Position numbers and translations under genes: made by a program
Assembly: GCA_029881335.1 (NCBI GenBank)
Contig: JAOUMU010000018.1
Location: 1 to 36,457, forward strand
Length of the DNA: 36,457 nucleotides
Direction: 5' to 3'
Source: Nitrospinota bacterium
GTDB taxonomy: Bacteria > Nitrospinota_A > UBA7883
Notes under the pieces: model-generated
Seen by the model: only the letters and a program-made list of their open reading frames with translations
The model's database searches: none
Told to the model about the DNA's origin: nothing
Part shown: piece by piece, positions 24,192 through 31,259 of the stretch
Layout of the letters: every line of letters begins with the position of its first letter
Numbering within the stretch: position 1 is the first letter of the stretch

Positions 24192-25568
24192 TTATCCATC
24201 CAGCAACGCTTCCATGGCCCCGGCCACGTCCGCCACCTGGATTATATCAAGCCCTTCCATCTTTTGGGAGACGCCTTTTCCCCTGGGGATCACGGCCCGG
24301 GTAAAGCCCAGCTTGGCCCCTTCGGCGACCCTACGCTCCAGGTTGGACACCGCTCTTGTTTCCCCGGCCAATCCTACCTCCCCCAGCACGATTGTCAGCG
24401 GATCGATGGTCACGTCCCGGAAGCTGGAGACCACCGCGGCGCAAACCGCCAGGTCCGCCGCCGGTTCGTCTATCCTCGCGCCGCCTGCCACGTTGACGAA
24501 TACGTCTTCCCCCATCAGGTGGTATCCCCCTCTTTTTTCGATAATGGCCAGAAGAATGGCCAGGCGGTTCTGGTCGAATCCGGAGGTGGCGCGGCGTGGG
24601 GAGGCAAGGTGGCTGGAGCAGACCAAAGCCTGTATCTCCAGCAGCAGAGGTCGGGCGCCGTTGACGCAAGCGGTGACCACGGATCCTGGGGCGCCCTGAG
24701 GCCGCTCCGAAAGGAACAGCTGGGAGGGATTGTCCACCTGGACCAGCCCCTCCGGTTTCATTTCGAATACACCGATCTCGTTTGTGGAGCCGAAACGGTT
24801 TTTTACCCCTCGGACGATCCGGAAAGGTCCGCCGCGCTCCCCCTCGAAATAAAGGACCGTGTCCACCATATGCTCCAGCAGCCTGGGGCCGGCAATGGCG
24901 CCGTCCTTGGTTACATGGCCGATCAGAAACATCGGTATGGAGCTGGACTTGCATTTTGCCAGCAGCCTTCCCGCCGATTCCCGGATCTGCCCCACTGTGC
25001 CGGGGGCGGAAGGAACCTCGTCGGTGTATATGGTTTGGATAGAGTCGATCACCACCATCAAGGGATTCAACTTGTCGATGTGGGACTCGATAAGCTCCAC
25101 CTGGGTCTCCGGCAGGAGAAACAGGTTGTCGGACAGATTACCCAGCCTCAGGCCGCGCATCCTGATTTGGCCCGGGGATTCCTCGCCGGAAACATACAGA
25201 ACCGACCCCCTCTTTGCCATCAGCCCCGCCACCTGCAACAACAGGGTCGATTTCCCTATTCCCGGGTCTCCGCCGACAAGGATGAAAGATCCGGGGACGA
25301 CCCCTCCACCCAGGGTGCGATCCAATTCCGCGATACCGGTTGGGATCCTGGACGCAGAGTCCTCAATAAAGGCTTTGGTTATAGGCTCAGGCCGGTGGCT
25401 TGAATCCACGGGCGCCCATCGTCTTCTGGCGCCGGTGGAAGGTTTGGAGTTGTCCTGGATTTCCTCGGCCATGGAGTCCCACGCCTGGCATGAGGGGCAT
25501 TTGCCAAGCCAGGAGGCGGAGTTATGACCGCATTTCTGACAAATGAATATTCTGGAAACCTTGGCCAT
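24192..25568 (-). CDS. radA: DNA repair protein RadA (Sms)
   Basis: A 458-residue, usual-length, cytosolic ATPase that promotes branch migration in recombination. It has an N-terminal zinc finger (Cys10, Cys13, Cys24, Cys27), a RecA-like core with Walker A GGDPGIGKST (99-108) and Walker B MVVIDSIQT, the RadA-specific KNRFG motif at 256-260, and a C-terminal Lon-protease-like domain (GEDVFVNVAGGARIDEPAADLAV). AAGGGG lies just before the ATG. It is preceded in the same direction by the DUF4124-type gene with a 35-base gap. Confidence 0.97.
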   Translation of the reverse strand: MAKVSRIFICQKCGHNSASWLGKCPSCQAWDSMAEEIQDNSKPSTGARRRWAPVDSSHRPEPITKAFIEDSASRIPTGIAELDRTLGGGVVPGSFILVGGDPGIGKSTLLLQVAGLMAKRGSVLYVSGEESPGQIRMRGLRLGNLSDNLFLLPETQVELIESHIDKLNPLMVVIDSIQTIYTDEVPSAPGTVGQIRESAGRLLAKCKSSSIPMFLIGHVTKDGAIAGPRLLEHMVDTVLYFEGERGGPFRIVRGVKNRFGSTNEIGVFEMKPEGLVQVDNPSQLFLSERPQGAPGSVVTACVNGARPLLLEIQALVCSSHLASPRRATSGFDQNRLAILLAIIEKRGGYHLMGEDVFVNVAGGARIDEPAADLAVCAAVVSSFRDVTIDPLTIVLGEVGLAGETRAVSNLERRVAEGAKLGFTRAVIPRGKGVSQKMEGLDIIQVADVAGAMEALLDG

Positions 25569-25603
25569 GGCCCCTTTGAGAGGAAGGAAGATGGCGCCTG
25601 GAG

Positions 25604-26317
25604 CTACATGGCTCCTTTTTGCCCTTCCGGTTTAATTTTCGGCGCCACTCTGGACTCGCCAGTTTTCTGGTTAACAAGGAGCTCGGTGACTTTATCGCCC
25701 TGTTTATCCTGGGTCGGAGCGATGCTGGCGAAGACCACCTGGTAGTTATAACCAGCGACATCATTCTGATTGATGTTTGTTACGTACTCCAACTCGGCGG
25801 TTTCTCCAGGCCCCAGCCAGTCCGCCCGAATTTTCCCCTCTCTATAAGGGATTTCGATATCAGGTATCCTCTTGCGGTCGTTTGTATATAGTATTACGTC
25901 CATGCGGAGACCGGCGGCGGGGTATGGCATGTTGTTTTTGATAGTGGCGACTATCACCGCCGTTCCGCCCACGGAGGGGCTTAACTCAAAGTTAGCGACC
26001 TCCACACCGTTCTTGGTGATTTCCTTCTGTTTCTTCGCCTCGTCGGAGGGAGCCTCCTCCTCTATTGCAGGAGCGGTCCCGGCCGAAGGGTCCGCCACAG
26101 TATTTTCTTCCGAATCGGAGTATCGAATCACCTGTTGCTTTACTTCAATTCTTTCGACGTTATTGTTTTTCAAGGTGACATCGGCATTGTCGCTGAAATT
26201 TACGGCGCCACTCTTGTCCTTCCACTTGAATATCTGGCCGGAGGCTGTGTCGATAGGCAGAGCCAGGAACGCAAGAGCGGCCAAGACCGACAGGAACCGA
26301 TTGGCCGTACACTTCAT
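25604..26317 (-). CDS. Periplasmic DUF4124-domain protein
   Basis: A 237-residue secreted protein. The ATG at 26317 has GAGAGAG upstream; an ATG 18 bases earlier has no site. The signal peptide ends near TASG/QIF. The mature N-terminus, IFKWKDKSGAVNFSDN, is the hallmark of the DUF4124 domain common in proteobacterial secreted proteins. An acidic Glu/Ala linker follows, then a beta-sandwich domain (about 105-215; NFELSPSVGGTAVIVATIKNNMPYPAAGLRMDVILY) that looks like an Ig-like or FxLYD-type fold. Function unknown. It lies directly upstream of radA and is probably the promoter-proximal gene of that unit. Confidence 0.75.
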   Translation of the reverse strand: MKCTANRFLSVLAALAFLALPIDTASGQIFKWKDKSGAVNFSDNADVTLKNNNVERIEVKQQVIRYSDSEENTVADPSAGTAPAIEEEAPSDEAKKQKEITKNGVEVANFELSPSVGGTAVIVATIKNNMPYPAAGLRMDVILYTNDRKRIPDIEIPYREGKIRADWLGPGETAELEYVTNINQNDVAGYNYQVVFASIAPTQDKQGDKVTELLVNQKTGESRVAPKIKPEGQKGAM

Positions 26318-26621
26318 AACATCTCTCTCTTTCATGTTAATTAAATTATAACATTGAAATCAGGATTACCAGTCAAGGAAAAGAAGTAAATGAGAAAAAA
26401 AAGCAATATTTTCATATGTAGCTGAATAACAACAGGATACGCATAGTGAAGTACCTGGCAAAATGTAAAGAAGTGGCCATAAGTCCTTGACACGGCACAG
26501 GGCTGTAGCATTTATTCTACATGATTGAATGTAGATGGGAGTCATCAGTCATGCAAAGATCTGTTACATATCCGAATTGATGCAACGTCAGGCTTGTCCC
26601 GCTATCAGGACCGCTCTGAAA
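26318..26621. other. Intergenic region upstream of the DUF4124 gene
   Basis: About 300 AT-richer bases. On the minus strand a perfect -10 TATAAT (complement of 26345-26350) lies 28 bases before the DUF4124 ATG. The best -35, TTGACT (complement of 26371-26376), is 20 bp away, longer than ideal. No gene or clear terminator for the upstream lipoprotein was found. Confidence 0.4.
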
Positions 26622-27461
26622 TTATGGAGTGGCCGCCACCATCGAAGATCGCAATCTGGCGCCCGGGTGGGCCGGGCTTCCATCGGGATTCGTTCGCTCC
26701 AAAAACTCAAAGACCAGATTGGCCCCATCCATGGAATAGCCTGTCTTTCGAAGAGCTGTTGCCGCAAACAGGTCCGCCTGAATCTCCTCCATGCAGCATT
26801 GGGCGGAGCCTTGCAGTTGCCCATCCGCCGGGATAGTGTGTCCCAGGTAGATGTGACCCAACTCATGGTATATAATGAAGGCCATGGCGGACTCGAAGAG
26901 GTTGCCCTGCTCCACCGGGCCGGACAAGGTGGCAGGCTGGTATTGCGATAAGCCCGCGGATGGATCACTGTCTTTATGTTTACCAGCGGACTCTTCCAGG
27001 ATGGACAGCAAGCCCAGGCTTACAGAGACTTCTTGTCCGTGGGAAAATGCGAACACATCGCCGCTGCCGCACGCCATGACCACCGCATTATGGTATGGGA
27101 TTTCTTTGGCTCTCTCCCCATAGGTCCGGGTAGCGCCAAGAAACTCCACTTTCCCCCAGGATGCGACTGGGGGATAGGCGGTGTTGAAACGGTGGATGGT
27201 GTTTTCGATTATTGCTCCGTATCCTGGTGGAACTTGTCCGGGGCAATCCGGATCGACGCGAAACTCCGATTCGTTGTGGAGCGTTGGCATTGTTGCTTGC
27301 GGAGCAGACATGCTTTTGGAGGAATCCTGTCCGGCGGGAAGGGCTTTCCCCATGGCAAACCCGGCCGCAGGTTCGCCGGTTCCACCGCAGGCCGCCAGCA
27401 ACAGCGCCGCGCCAGATAACCCCAGCGCCATTCTGAGACGGCGCAAGCCTGAATTTAACAT
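26622..27461 (-). CDS. Lipoprotein with gluzincin-type zinc metallopeptidase motif
   Basis: A 279-residue predicted lipoprotein with lipobox LLAAC (Cys25). Residues 70-150 are a mixed domain with several cysteines. Residues 195-235 contain HELGHIYLGH (His199, Glu200, His203) and, 22 residues on, EEIQADLFAATAL. There Glu226 is a likely third zinc ligand and the E-x-x-A-D arrangement is as in M48-like peptidases. The unusual features are a second GH turn directly after the motif (His208), a CC pair at 222-223, and no membrane helices beyond the lipid anchor. A periplasmic or outer-membrane protease is the natural inference; the substrate is unknown. The Shine-Dalgarno is weak. Confidence 0.72.
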   Translation of the reverse strand: MLNSGLRRLRMALGLSGAALLLAACGGTGEPAAGFAMGKALPAGQDSSKSMSAPQATMPTLHNESEFRVDPDCPGQVPPGYGAIIENTIHRFNTAYPPVASWGKVEFLGATRTYGERAKEIPYHNAVVMACGSGDVFAFSHGQEVSVSLGLLSILEESAGKHKDSDPSAGLSQYQPATLSGPVEQGNLFESAMAFIIYHELGHIYLGHTIPADGQLQGSAQCCMEEIQADLFAATALRKTGYSMDGANLVFEFLERTNPDGSPAHPGARLRSSMVAATP

Positions 27462-27611
27462 AACTGCAGATTATATCATTCTTTTCACGGAATGTGCCTG
27501 TGCTCCATGAGTTTATGGATTTGGCGGAATCATCTGGCATGCAGGGGAAAGCGGATATGGGAGCTACGTCTTACTTTAGGGCGCCAGGGGGGCATGCCAC
27601 CGTGGTTGGGT

Positions 27612-28556
27612 TTATTCGAGGGCGCTTCGGGAGAAAAATCCTTGGGGTTTGTTAAGAGGGATTTTAGCGGCGAAATCGAGAAGGTCGGTTTGACAGAAGC
27701 CAGGATCGAACAACTCGCTCAGGTCGTGCTCCTCGTGATGATGGCTGCAAAGCTTGATTTTTCCATCCGCGGAAAGCCAGAACCTACGGCATTCATAGCA
27801 ATTCTGCTGTCTGGAGCAGGTTAAAAGCTCCACCGATGGACCTCCGCCAGCTACATTCCATGTATATTGGTTTTCCCCTTGCTCCAGGTGGCAGGTCTTG
27901 CCGATCTCATCAAGGATCCAATCGAAAAAATCCTCACCACCTGTCTTCTCTTCCGTGGCTCTTACCGGGTAACCGTTCGCAGTGGCCCACAAGGCCACCT
28001 CGACCATCTCTTTTTTCGCCAGGCCGGGCGCTCTTTGAGTTTCGATGGCAACTTTCACTCCGAAACTTGCCGCAATATGAATTCCTTCCAGCAACTCATC
28101 CAAGGCGCCAAGGCCCTGTCCGGTAGTGGTCGAAAACTGGTCAGGGTCCACGGTGGGGATGGCGACCCAAAGCCTGTCCATGCCGACCTTGGACAACGGG
28201 CCGATGAGTGTGGGTAGCAACCGGCTACCGGTCCTGACTGTGATTTCCACCTTTGGACGGATGCCAGAGAGCCCGGAAACCAGTTCCACTATGTCCGGAC
28301 GCAAGAGCGGCTCCTTCCCGGCAAGCAGGGCCTTGTTCAGCCCCAGCGCGGACATGATTTTCATAAAGGACACTATATGCTCCGACGGAAACGAGGAAAC
28401 TAATTCCGCGTCACTCCCGTCGCCGGAGGCTACCTGACCGTTCGAGGGCTCGTCGCCCGCCAGAATCTCGATCAGGTCTAGTGGCCTGTTGAACTTATCT
28501 AACAACATAGCAGTGAACCTGATTTCAATTCTGGGCCTGCTTTCGGTCTGTGTCAA
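27612..28556 (-). CDS. MoaA-like protein lacking the radical-SAM CxxxCxxC cluster
   Basis: A 314-residue protein that follows the GTP 3',8-cyclase (MoaA) scaffold. LGLNKALLAGKEPLLRPDIVELV corresponds to the MoaA LTGGEPLLR region, then MDRLWVAIPTVDPDQFSTTTGQG and GIHIAASFGVKVAIE. At the C-terminus the second-cluster motif Cys253-x2-Cys256-x13-Cys270 lies in a RRFWLSADGKIKLC context like MoaA RLRLTADGKLRPC. The N-terminal CxxxCxxC that binds the SAM cluster is missing: the matching segment, RIEIRFTAMLLDKFN, has no cysteine. The C-terminal GG tail is also absent. The start is a TTG at 28556; ATG 28508 is an alternative. It is probably not a radical enzyme; possibly a GTP- or Fe-S-binding derivative. 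Confidence 0.65.
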   Translation of the reverse strand: MTQTESRPRIEIRFTAMLLDKFNRPLDLIEILAGDEPSNGQVASGDGSDAELVSSFPSEHIVSFMKIMSALGLNKALLAGKEPLLRPDIVELVSGLSGIRPKVEITVRTGSRLLPTLIGPLSKVGMDRLWVAIPTVDPDQFSTTTGQGLGALDELLEGIHIAASFGVKVAIETQRAPGLAKKEMVEVALWATANGYPVRATEEKTGGEDFFDWILDEIGKTCHLEQGENQYTWNVAGGGPSVELLTCSRQQNCYECRRFWLSADGKIKLCSHHHEEHDLSELFDPGFCQTDLLDFAAKIPLNKPQGFFSRSALE

Positions 28557-28591
28557 TCAACTTTTTTCGGCCATATCACTGAACCGGAGCT

Positions 28592-28619
28592 TTGGCTGGT
28601 GGCCGGTTTGGGCTATCAT
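28592..28619 (+). promoter_or_regulatory. Putative promoter giving a leaderless tsaD mRNA
   Basis: -35 TTGGCT (28592-28597), 16-bp spacer, -10 TATCAT (28614-28619). The expected transcription start, about 7 bases after the -10, coincides with the tsaD ATG at 28627, and no Shine-Dalgarno is present. Confidence 0.4.
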
Positions 28620-28626
28620 CTTCAGC

Positions 28627-29673
28627 ATGACAGAAAAAGAGCTGATTACCCTGGGGATAGAGACATCATGCGATGAAACGGCGGTGGCTGTTTTGCGAGG
28701 CCCACACCAGGTTCTAAGTTCCCTGGTGGCGTCCCAGGATGATATTCACGGTGTCCATGGGGGTATCGTGCCGGAGCTTGCCTGCAGGCGGCATGTGGAG
28801 CTGATTCATCCGCTCACCCTCTCCGCACTGGAGAAGGCGAAAGTGGGCCTGGAGGATATCGGATTGGTGGCCGTGACCCGCGGGCCGGGGCTGGTGGGGG
28901 CGCTGCTGGTGGGGCTCTCATACGCCAAGGCTCTAGCCTGGGCTGCCGGGCTGCCGCTGGTGGGGGTCAACCACCTGGAGGGGCATGTCTATTCCGCCCT
29001 GGTCCATGAACCGCGGACACCACTGCCCTGTCTGGTGTTGATGGTATCCGGCGGCCATACGGAGCTTTTCATTATGGAGGCGTCATACTCTTTGACCTGG
29101 CTGGGAGGCACCCGAGACGACGCCGCGGGTGAAGCTTTCGACAAGGTGGCAAGGCTGCTGGGGCTCGGCTACCCAGGCGGCCCCATTGTCGACAAAATGG
29201 CCAGGGAGGGGAAAGCCGTGTATGACGTGCCGGTGGCGTTAAAGTCCCAGGATACGCTGGAATTTTCCTTCTCCGGGCCGAAAACCGCAGTGAAGAATAT
29301 AATTAACGGGCTGAACAAGGAAACGCCTGGCAGGCTGCCGGTGGCGGATATCTGCGCGTCTTTCCAATCCGCTGTGGCCCTGGCGCTGTATGGCAAGACC
29401 CGGCTGGCGGCTCAAAAGCATAAACCGGTGTCTATAGCCGTGGTGGGCGGAGTGGCGCGCAACTCGGCGGTGCGGGAGAAGATAGGCGCCCTGGGAAGAG
29501 AACTGGGAATACCTGTGACCATCCCCCCGCCGGATCTGTGCACGGATAACGCCGTCATGATAGCCGCTGCCGGGGCGGGGCTGTTTATCCGGGACAGGAG
29601 CAATCCCGCTTTCCGCGACTTCACCCAGATGGACGCGAAACCCTCCTGGCTCCCTGGCGTGCAGCTGAAATAA
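28627..29673 (+). CDS. tsaD: tRNA N6-adenosine threonylcarbamoyltransferase
   Basis: Catalytic subunit that transfers threonylcarbamoyl from TC-AMP to A37 of ANN-decoding tRNAs, working with TsaB and TsaE (not in the window). The ATG at 28627 gives 348 residues starting at LGIETSCDETAVAV. An upstream in-frame extension to 28489 is hydrophobic, atypical for the family, and rejected. The metal ligands His116 and His120 are in HLEGH, followed by VLMVSGGHTEL, GEAFDKVARLLGLGYPGGP and CTDNAVMIA. Divergent from the MoaA-like gene; its stop is one base from the stop of the converging DsbA-family gene. Confidence 0.97.
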   Translation: MTEKELITLGIETSCDETAVAVLRGPHQVLSSLVASQDDIHGVHGGIVPELACRRHVELIHPLTLSALEKAKVGLEDIGLVAVTRGPGLVGALLVGLSYAKALAWAAGLPLVGVNHLEGHVYSALVHEPRTPLPCLVLMVSGGHTELFIMEASYSLTWLGGTRDDAAGEAFDKVARLLGLGYPGGPIVDKMAREGKAVYDVPVALKSQDTLEFSFSGPKTAVKNIINGLNKETPGRLPVADICASFQSAVALALYGKTRLAAQKHKPVSIAVVGGVARNSAVREKIGALGRELGIPVTIPPPDLCTDNAVMIAAAGAGLFIRDRSNPAFRDFTQMDAKPSWLPGVQLK

Positions 29674-29674
29674 T

Positions 29675-30427
29675 TTATTTCTCCGCCAGCAGCTTGTCGA
29701 TCACCTCGGAGAAGTAAGCGACATCCACCGCGCCGCGCACGTGGACCCCGTTTACAAAAAAGGTCGGGGTGGCCTGGATTCGCAACTCGTTTCCAAGGTT
29801 TACATCCCGGTCTATTCTTGCGTCGAAATTGGGATCACTGAAGTCGTTTTTGAACTGTGTCGGGTCCAGCCCCAGCTTGCGGGCGTAGTCCACGAATAAA
29901 ATCACAGGTTCCGGCGCCGCTCCCCACTCGGATTGTCTTCGCATTAACATGTCGTGATATGCCCAGAACTTCCCCTGTTTTTCCGCGGCCAGGCTGGCCT
30001 TGGCGGCGGACCGGGCGGCAGCGTGGTTCGACAAGGGGAAATGCTTGTATGCGATTCGCACCTTGTCCCTATATTTTTTCTGCACCTGGCTTAGGGTATT
30101 CACCGATTGGGCGCAGTATGGGCACTGGAAGTCGGAAAATTCCACGATAGTGATCTGGCCGCTCGGGTTGCCCTTCAGGGGCAAGCCTTCAACGCCGAGT
30201 AACTTACTGTTGGCGAACGCCTCGGATAATTCCCTTTCCCTGGCTTGGCGCTTCTTTTCTTCATAATAGGCCTGCATGGAGCGCTCTATCACCTCCGGGT
30301 GGGCCATGATATATTTTTCTACGATCCTATTGATCTGTTCGTGATCGACACCTTCCTGGGCAAGGGCCACCGGGGCGCCCACCTCCAGCGTCAGAGACAC
30401 GCAAAGAGCCATGACTATATATTTCAT
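29675..30427 (-). CDS. DsbA-family periplasmic thiol:disulfide oxidoreductase
   Basis: A 250-residue protein. The ATG at 30427 follows AAAGGAAAAT; an earlier ATG lacks a site. The signal peptide ends at ALA/QE (23/24). A helical N-terminal region of about 60 residues (VEKYIMAHPEVIERSMQAYYEEKKRQ) precedes a thioredoxin fold with active site Cys102-Pro-Tyr-Cys105 in FSDFQCPYC, an inserted helical domain, and the cis-proline loop in ATPTFFVNG. This is the Com1/BdbD-like branch, with the QITIVEFSDF entry, which forms or isomerises disulfides in exported proteins. No dsbB or vkor gene is nearby. Confidence 0.92.
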   Translation of the reverse strand: MKYIVMALCVSLTLEVGAPVALAQEGVDHEQINRIVEKYIMAHPEVIERSMQAYYEEKKRQARERELSEAFANSKLLGVEGLPLKGNPSGQITIVEFSDFQCPYCAQSVNTLSQVQKKYRDKVRIAYKHFPLSNHAAARSAAKASLAAEKQGKFWAYHDMLMRRQSEWGAAPEPVILFVDYARKLGLDPTQFKNDFSDPNFDARIDRDVNLGNELRIQATPTFFVNGVHVRGAVDVAYFSEVIDKLLAEK

Positions 30428-30464
30428 ATTTTCCTTTTTACTTATGTAAACACTATGTATCGAC

Positions 30465-30494
30465 ATCATATATGATCGCGGGCGCCCCGTTCAA
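30465..30494 (-). promoter_or_regulatory. Putative promoter and palindrome for the DsbA-family gene
   Basis: Minus strand: -35 TTGAAC (complement of 30489-30494), 18-bp spacer, -10 TATGAT (complement of 30465-30470). The -10 lies inside a perfect 12-bp palindrome, ATCATATATGAT (30465-30476), which could serve as an operator. It is 38 bases before the ATG. Confidence 0.45.
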
Positions 30495-30594
30495 ACCTCG
30501 CGCAGGCGATACCGCGCGCCGAAAAATATTTTATCGAAGGGATTGATGGAATGAAAATATACTACAGGTGCAAATAGATGGAAGGTTGTTAAAC

Positions 30595-30966
30595 ATGACA
30601 AGCGCTACGAAAAAGTCACTGATGAGCCTGGGGCTGGCTGTGGGTGTGATAGCAGGGTTTATGACTTTTATGTTTTTTTTGCTGCTACTCCTTAATCCTA
30701 ATCCTCACGGAAGTTATCTGAATGTGGTAATTGGGATATATGTGGCTCCCCCTTTCACTCTAGGGGCGCTGCCAATCATTTACCACAAGCTATCACGCTA
30801 TTGGGGCCTTGTGTATGAGGATCAAGCGCCCTGCGCAAAATGCGGAGCCCAGGTTAGCTATCACCTGTCAACCTGCCCCGATGCGAAGCGCCATGTAAGC
30901 CTGCAAAGCGTGAGTGGAGGAGGGTGGGTTCGTCGCAGTTGGCCTTCATCCAAAGTGCGACTCTGA
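30595..30966 (+). CDS. Small two-helix membrane protein with cysteine motif, possibly truncated
   Basis: The ATG at 30595 has GGAAGG about 10 bases upstream. The 123 residues have a hydrophobic helix (about 11-34, LGLAVGVIAGFMTFMFFLLLLL), a second (about 42-60, VVIGIYVAPPFTLGALPII) and then a soluble end with PCAKCGAQVSYHLSTCPDAKRH, a CxxC plus later Cys that could form a zinc knuckle. The last 25 residues are basic and low in character, and may be a frameshifted tail, since a second frame with different content opens at 30914. No known family. Confidence 0.5.
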   Translation: MTSATKKSLMSLGLAVGVIAGFMTFMFFLLLLLNPNPHGSYLNVVIGIYVAPPFTLGALPIIYHKLSRYWGLVYEDQAPCAKCGAQVSYHLSTCPDAKRHVSLQSVSGGGWVRRSWPSSKVRL

Positions 30967-31234
30967 CAGAGACGGTTTGAAAGGTTATCCTGATGCCTGG
31001 TTGTGGGACAGCACGTGTGGAGGTTTACGAGGAGTGGAAACAGACCGTCAAAAAACAATTGAAATGCTATTTCTGATCCACCCCGCCAATGGGGACCTCC
31101 TCGCAATGAAGAAGCTGATGGCGAAAATCCTGATATTTGTGGACAAACCGCAAATCCACGGTCTTACCGCAATCCAGATAGCCAGAAATAACGGCCACGC
31201 TGATATGGTCGAATACCTGATCAGCAGCCCATAG
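30914..31234 (+). pseudogene. Possible remnant with one ankyrin-like repeat
   Basis: A frame of 106 codons opening with GTG inside the end of the previous ORF. Its C-terminal 30 residues (HGLTAIQIARNNGHADMVEYLIS) match a single ankyrin repeat, where G-x-TA-x-x-IA-x-x-x-GH and V-x-x-LI are the consensus positions. The preceding helix (NGDLLAMKKLMAKI) could be the previous repeat's second helix. The N-terminal part resembles nothing. One or two repeats do not make a stable ankyrin fold. The overlap in another frame with the upstream ORF suggests a decayed gene. A real short ORF cannot be excluded. Confidence 0.35.
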
Positions 31235-31259
31235 GCCTGTCAATCCCGGCGGTGAACCA

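Noticed and set aside
23868-25403. 511-codon open frame on the + strand
   Set aside because: Antisense to radA, which has all its motifs; the translated protein has no domain character and reflects codon bias of the true gene.
28489-28626. 46-codon hydrophobic N-terminal extension of TsaD
   Set aside because: TsaD is cytosolic and begins just before LGIETSCDET; the extension would overlap the divergent gene's start region and has no family support.
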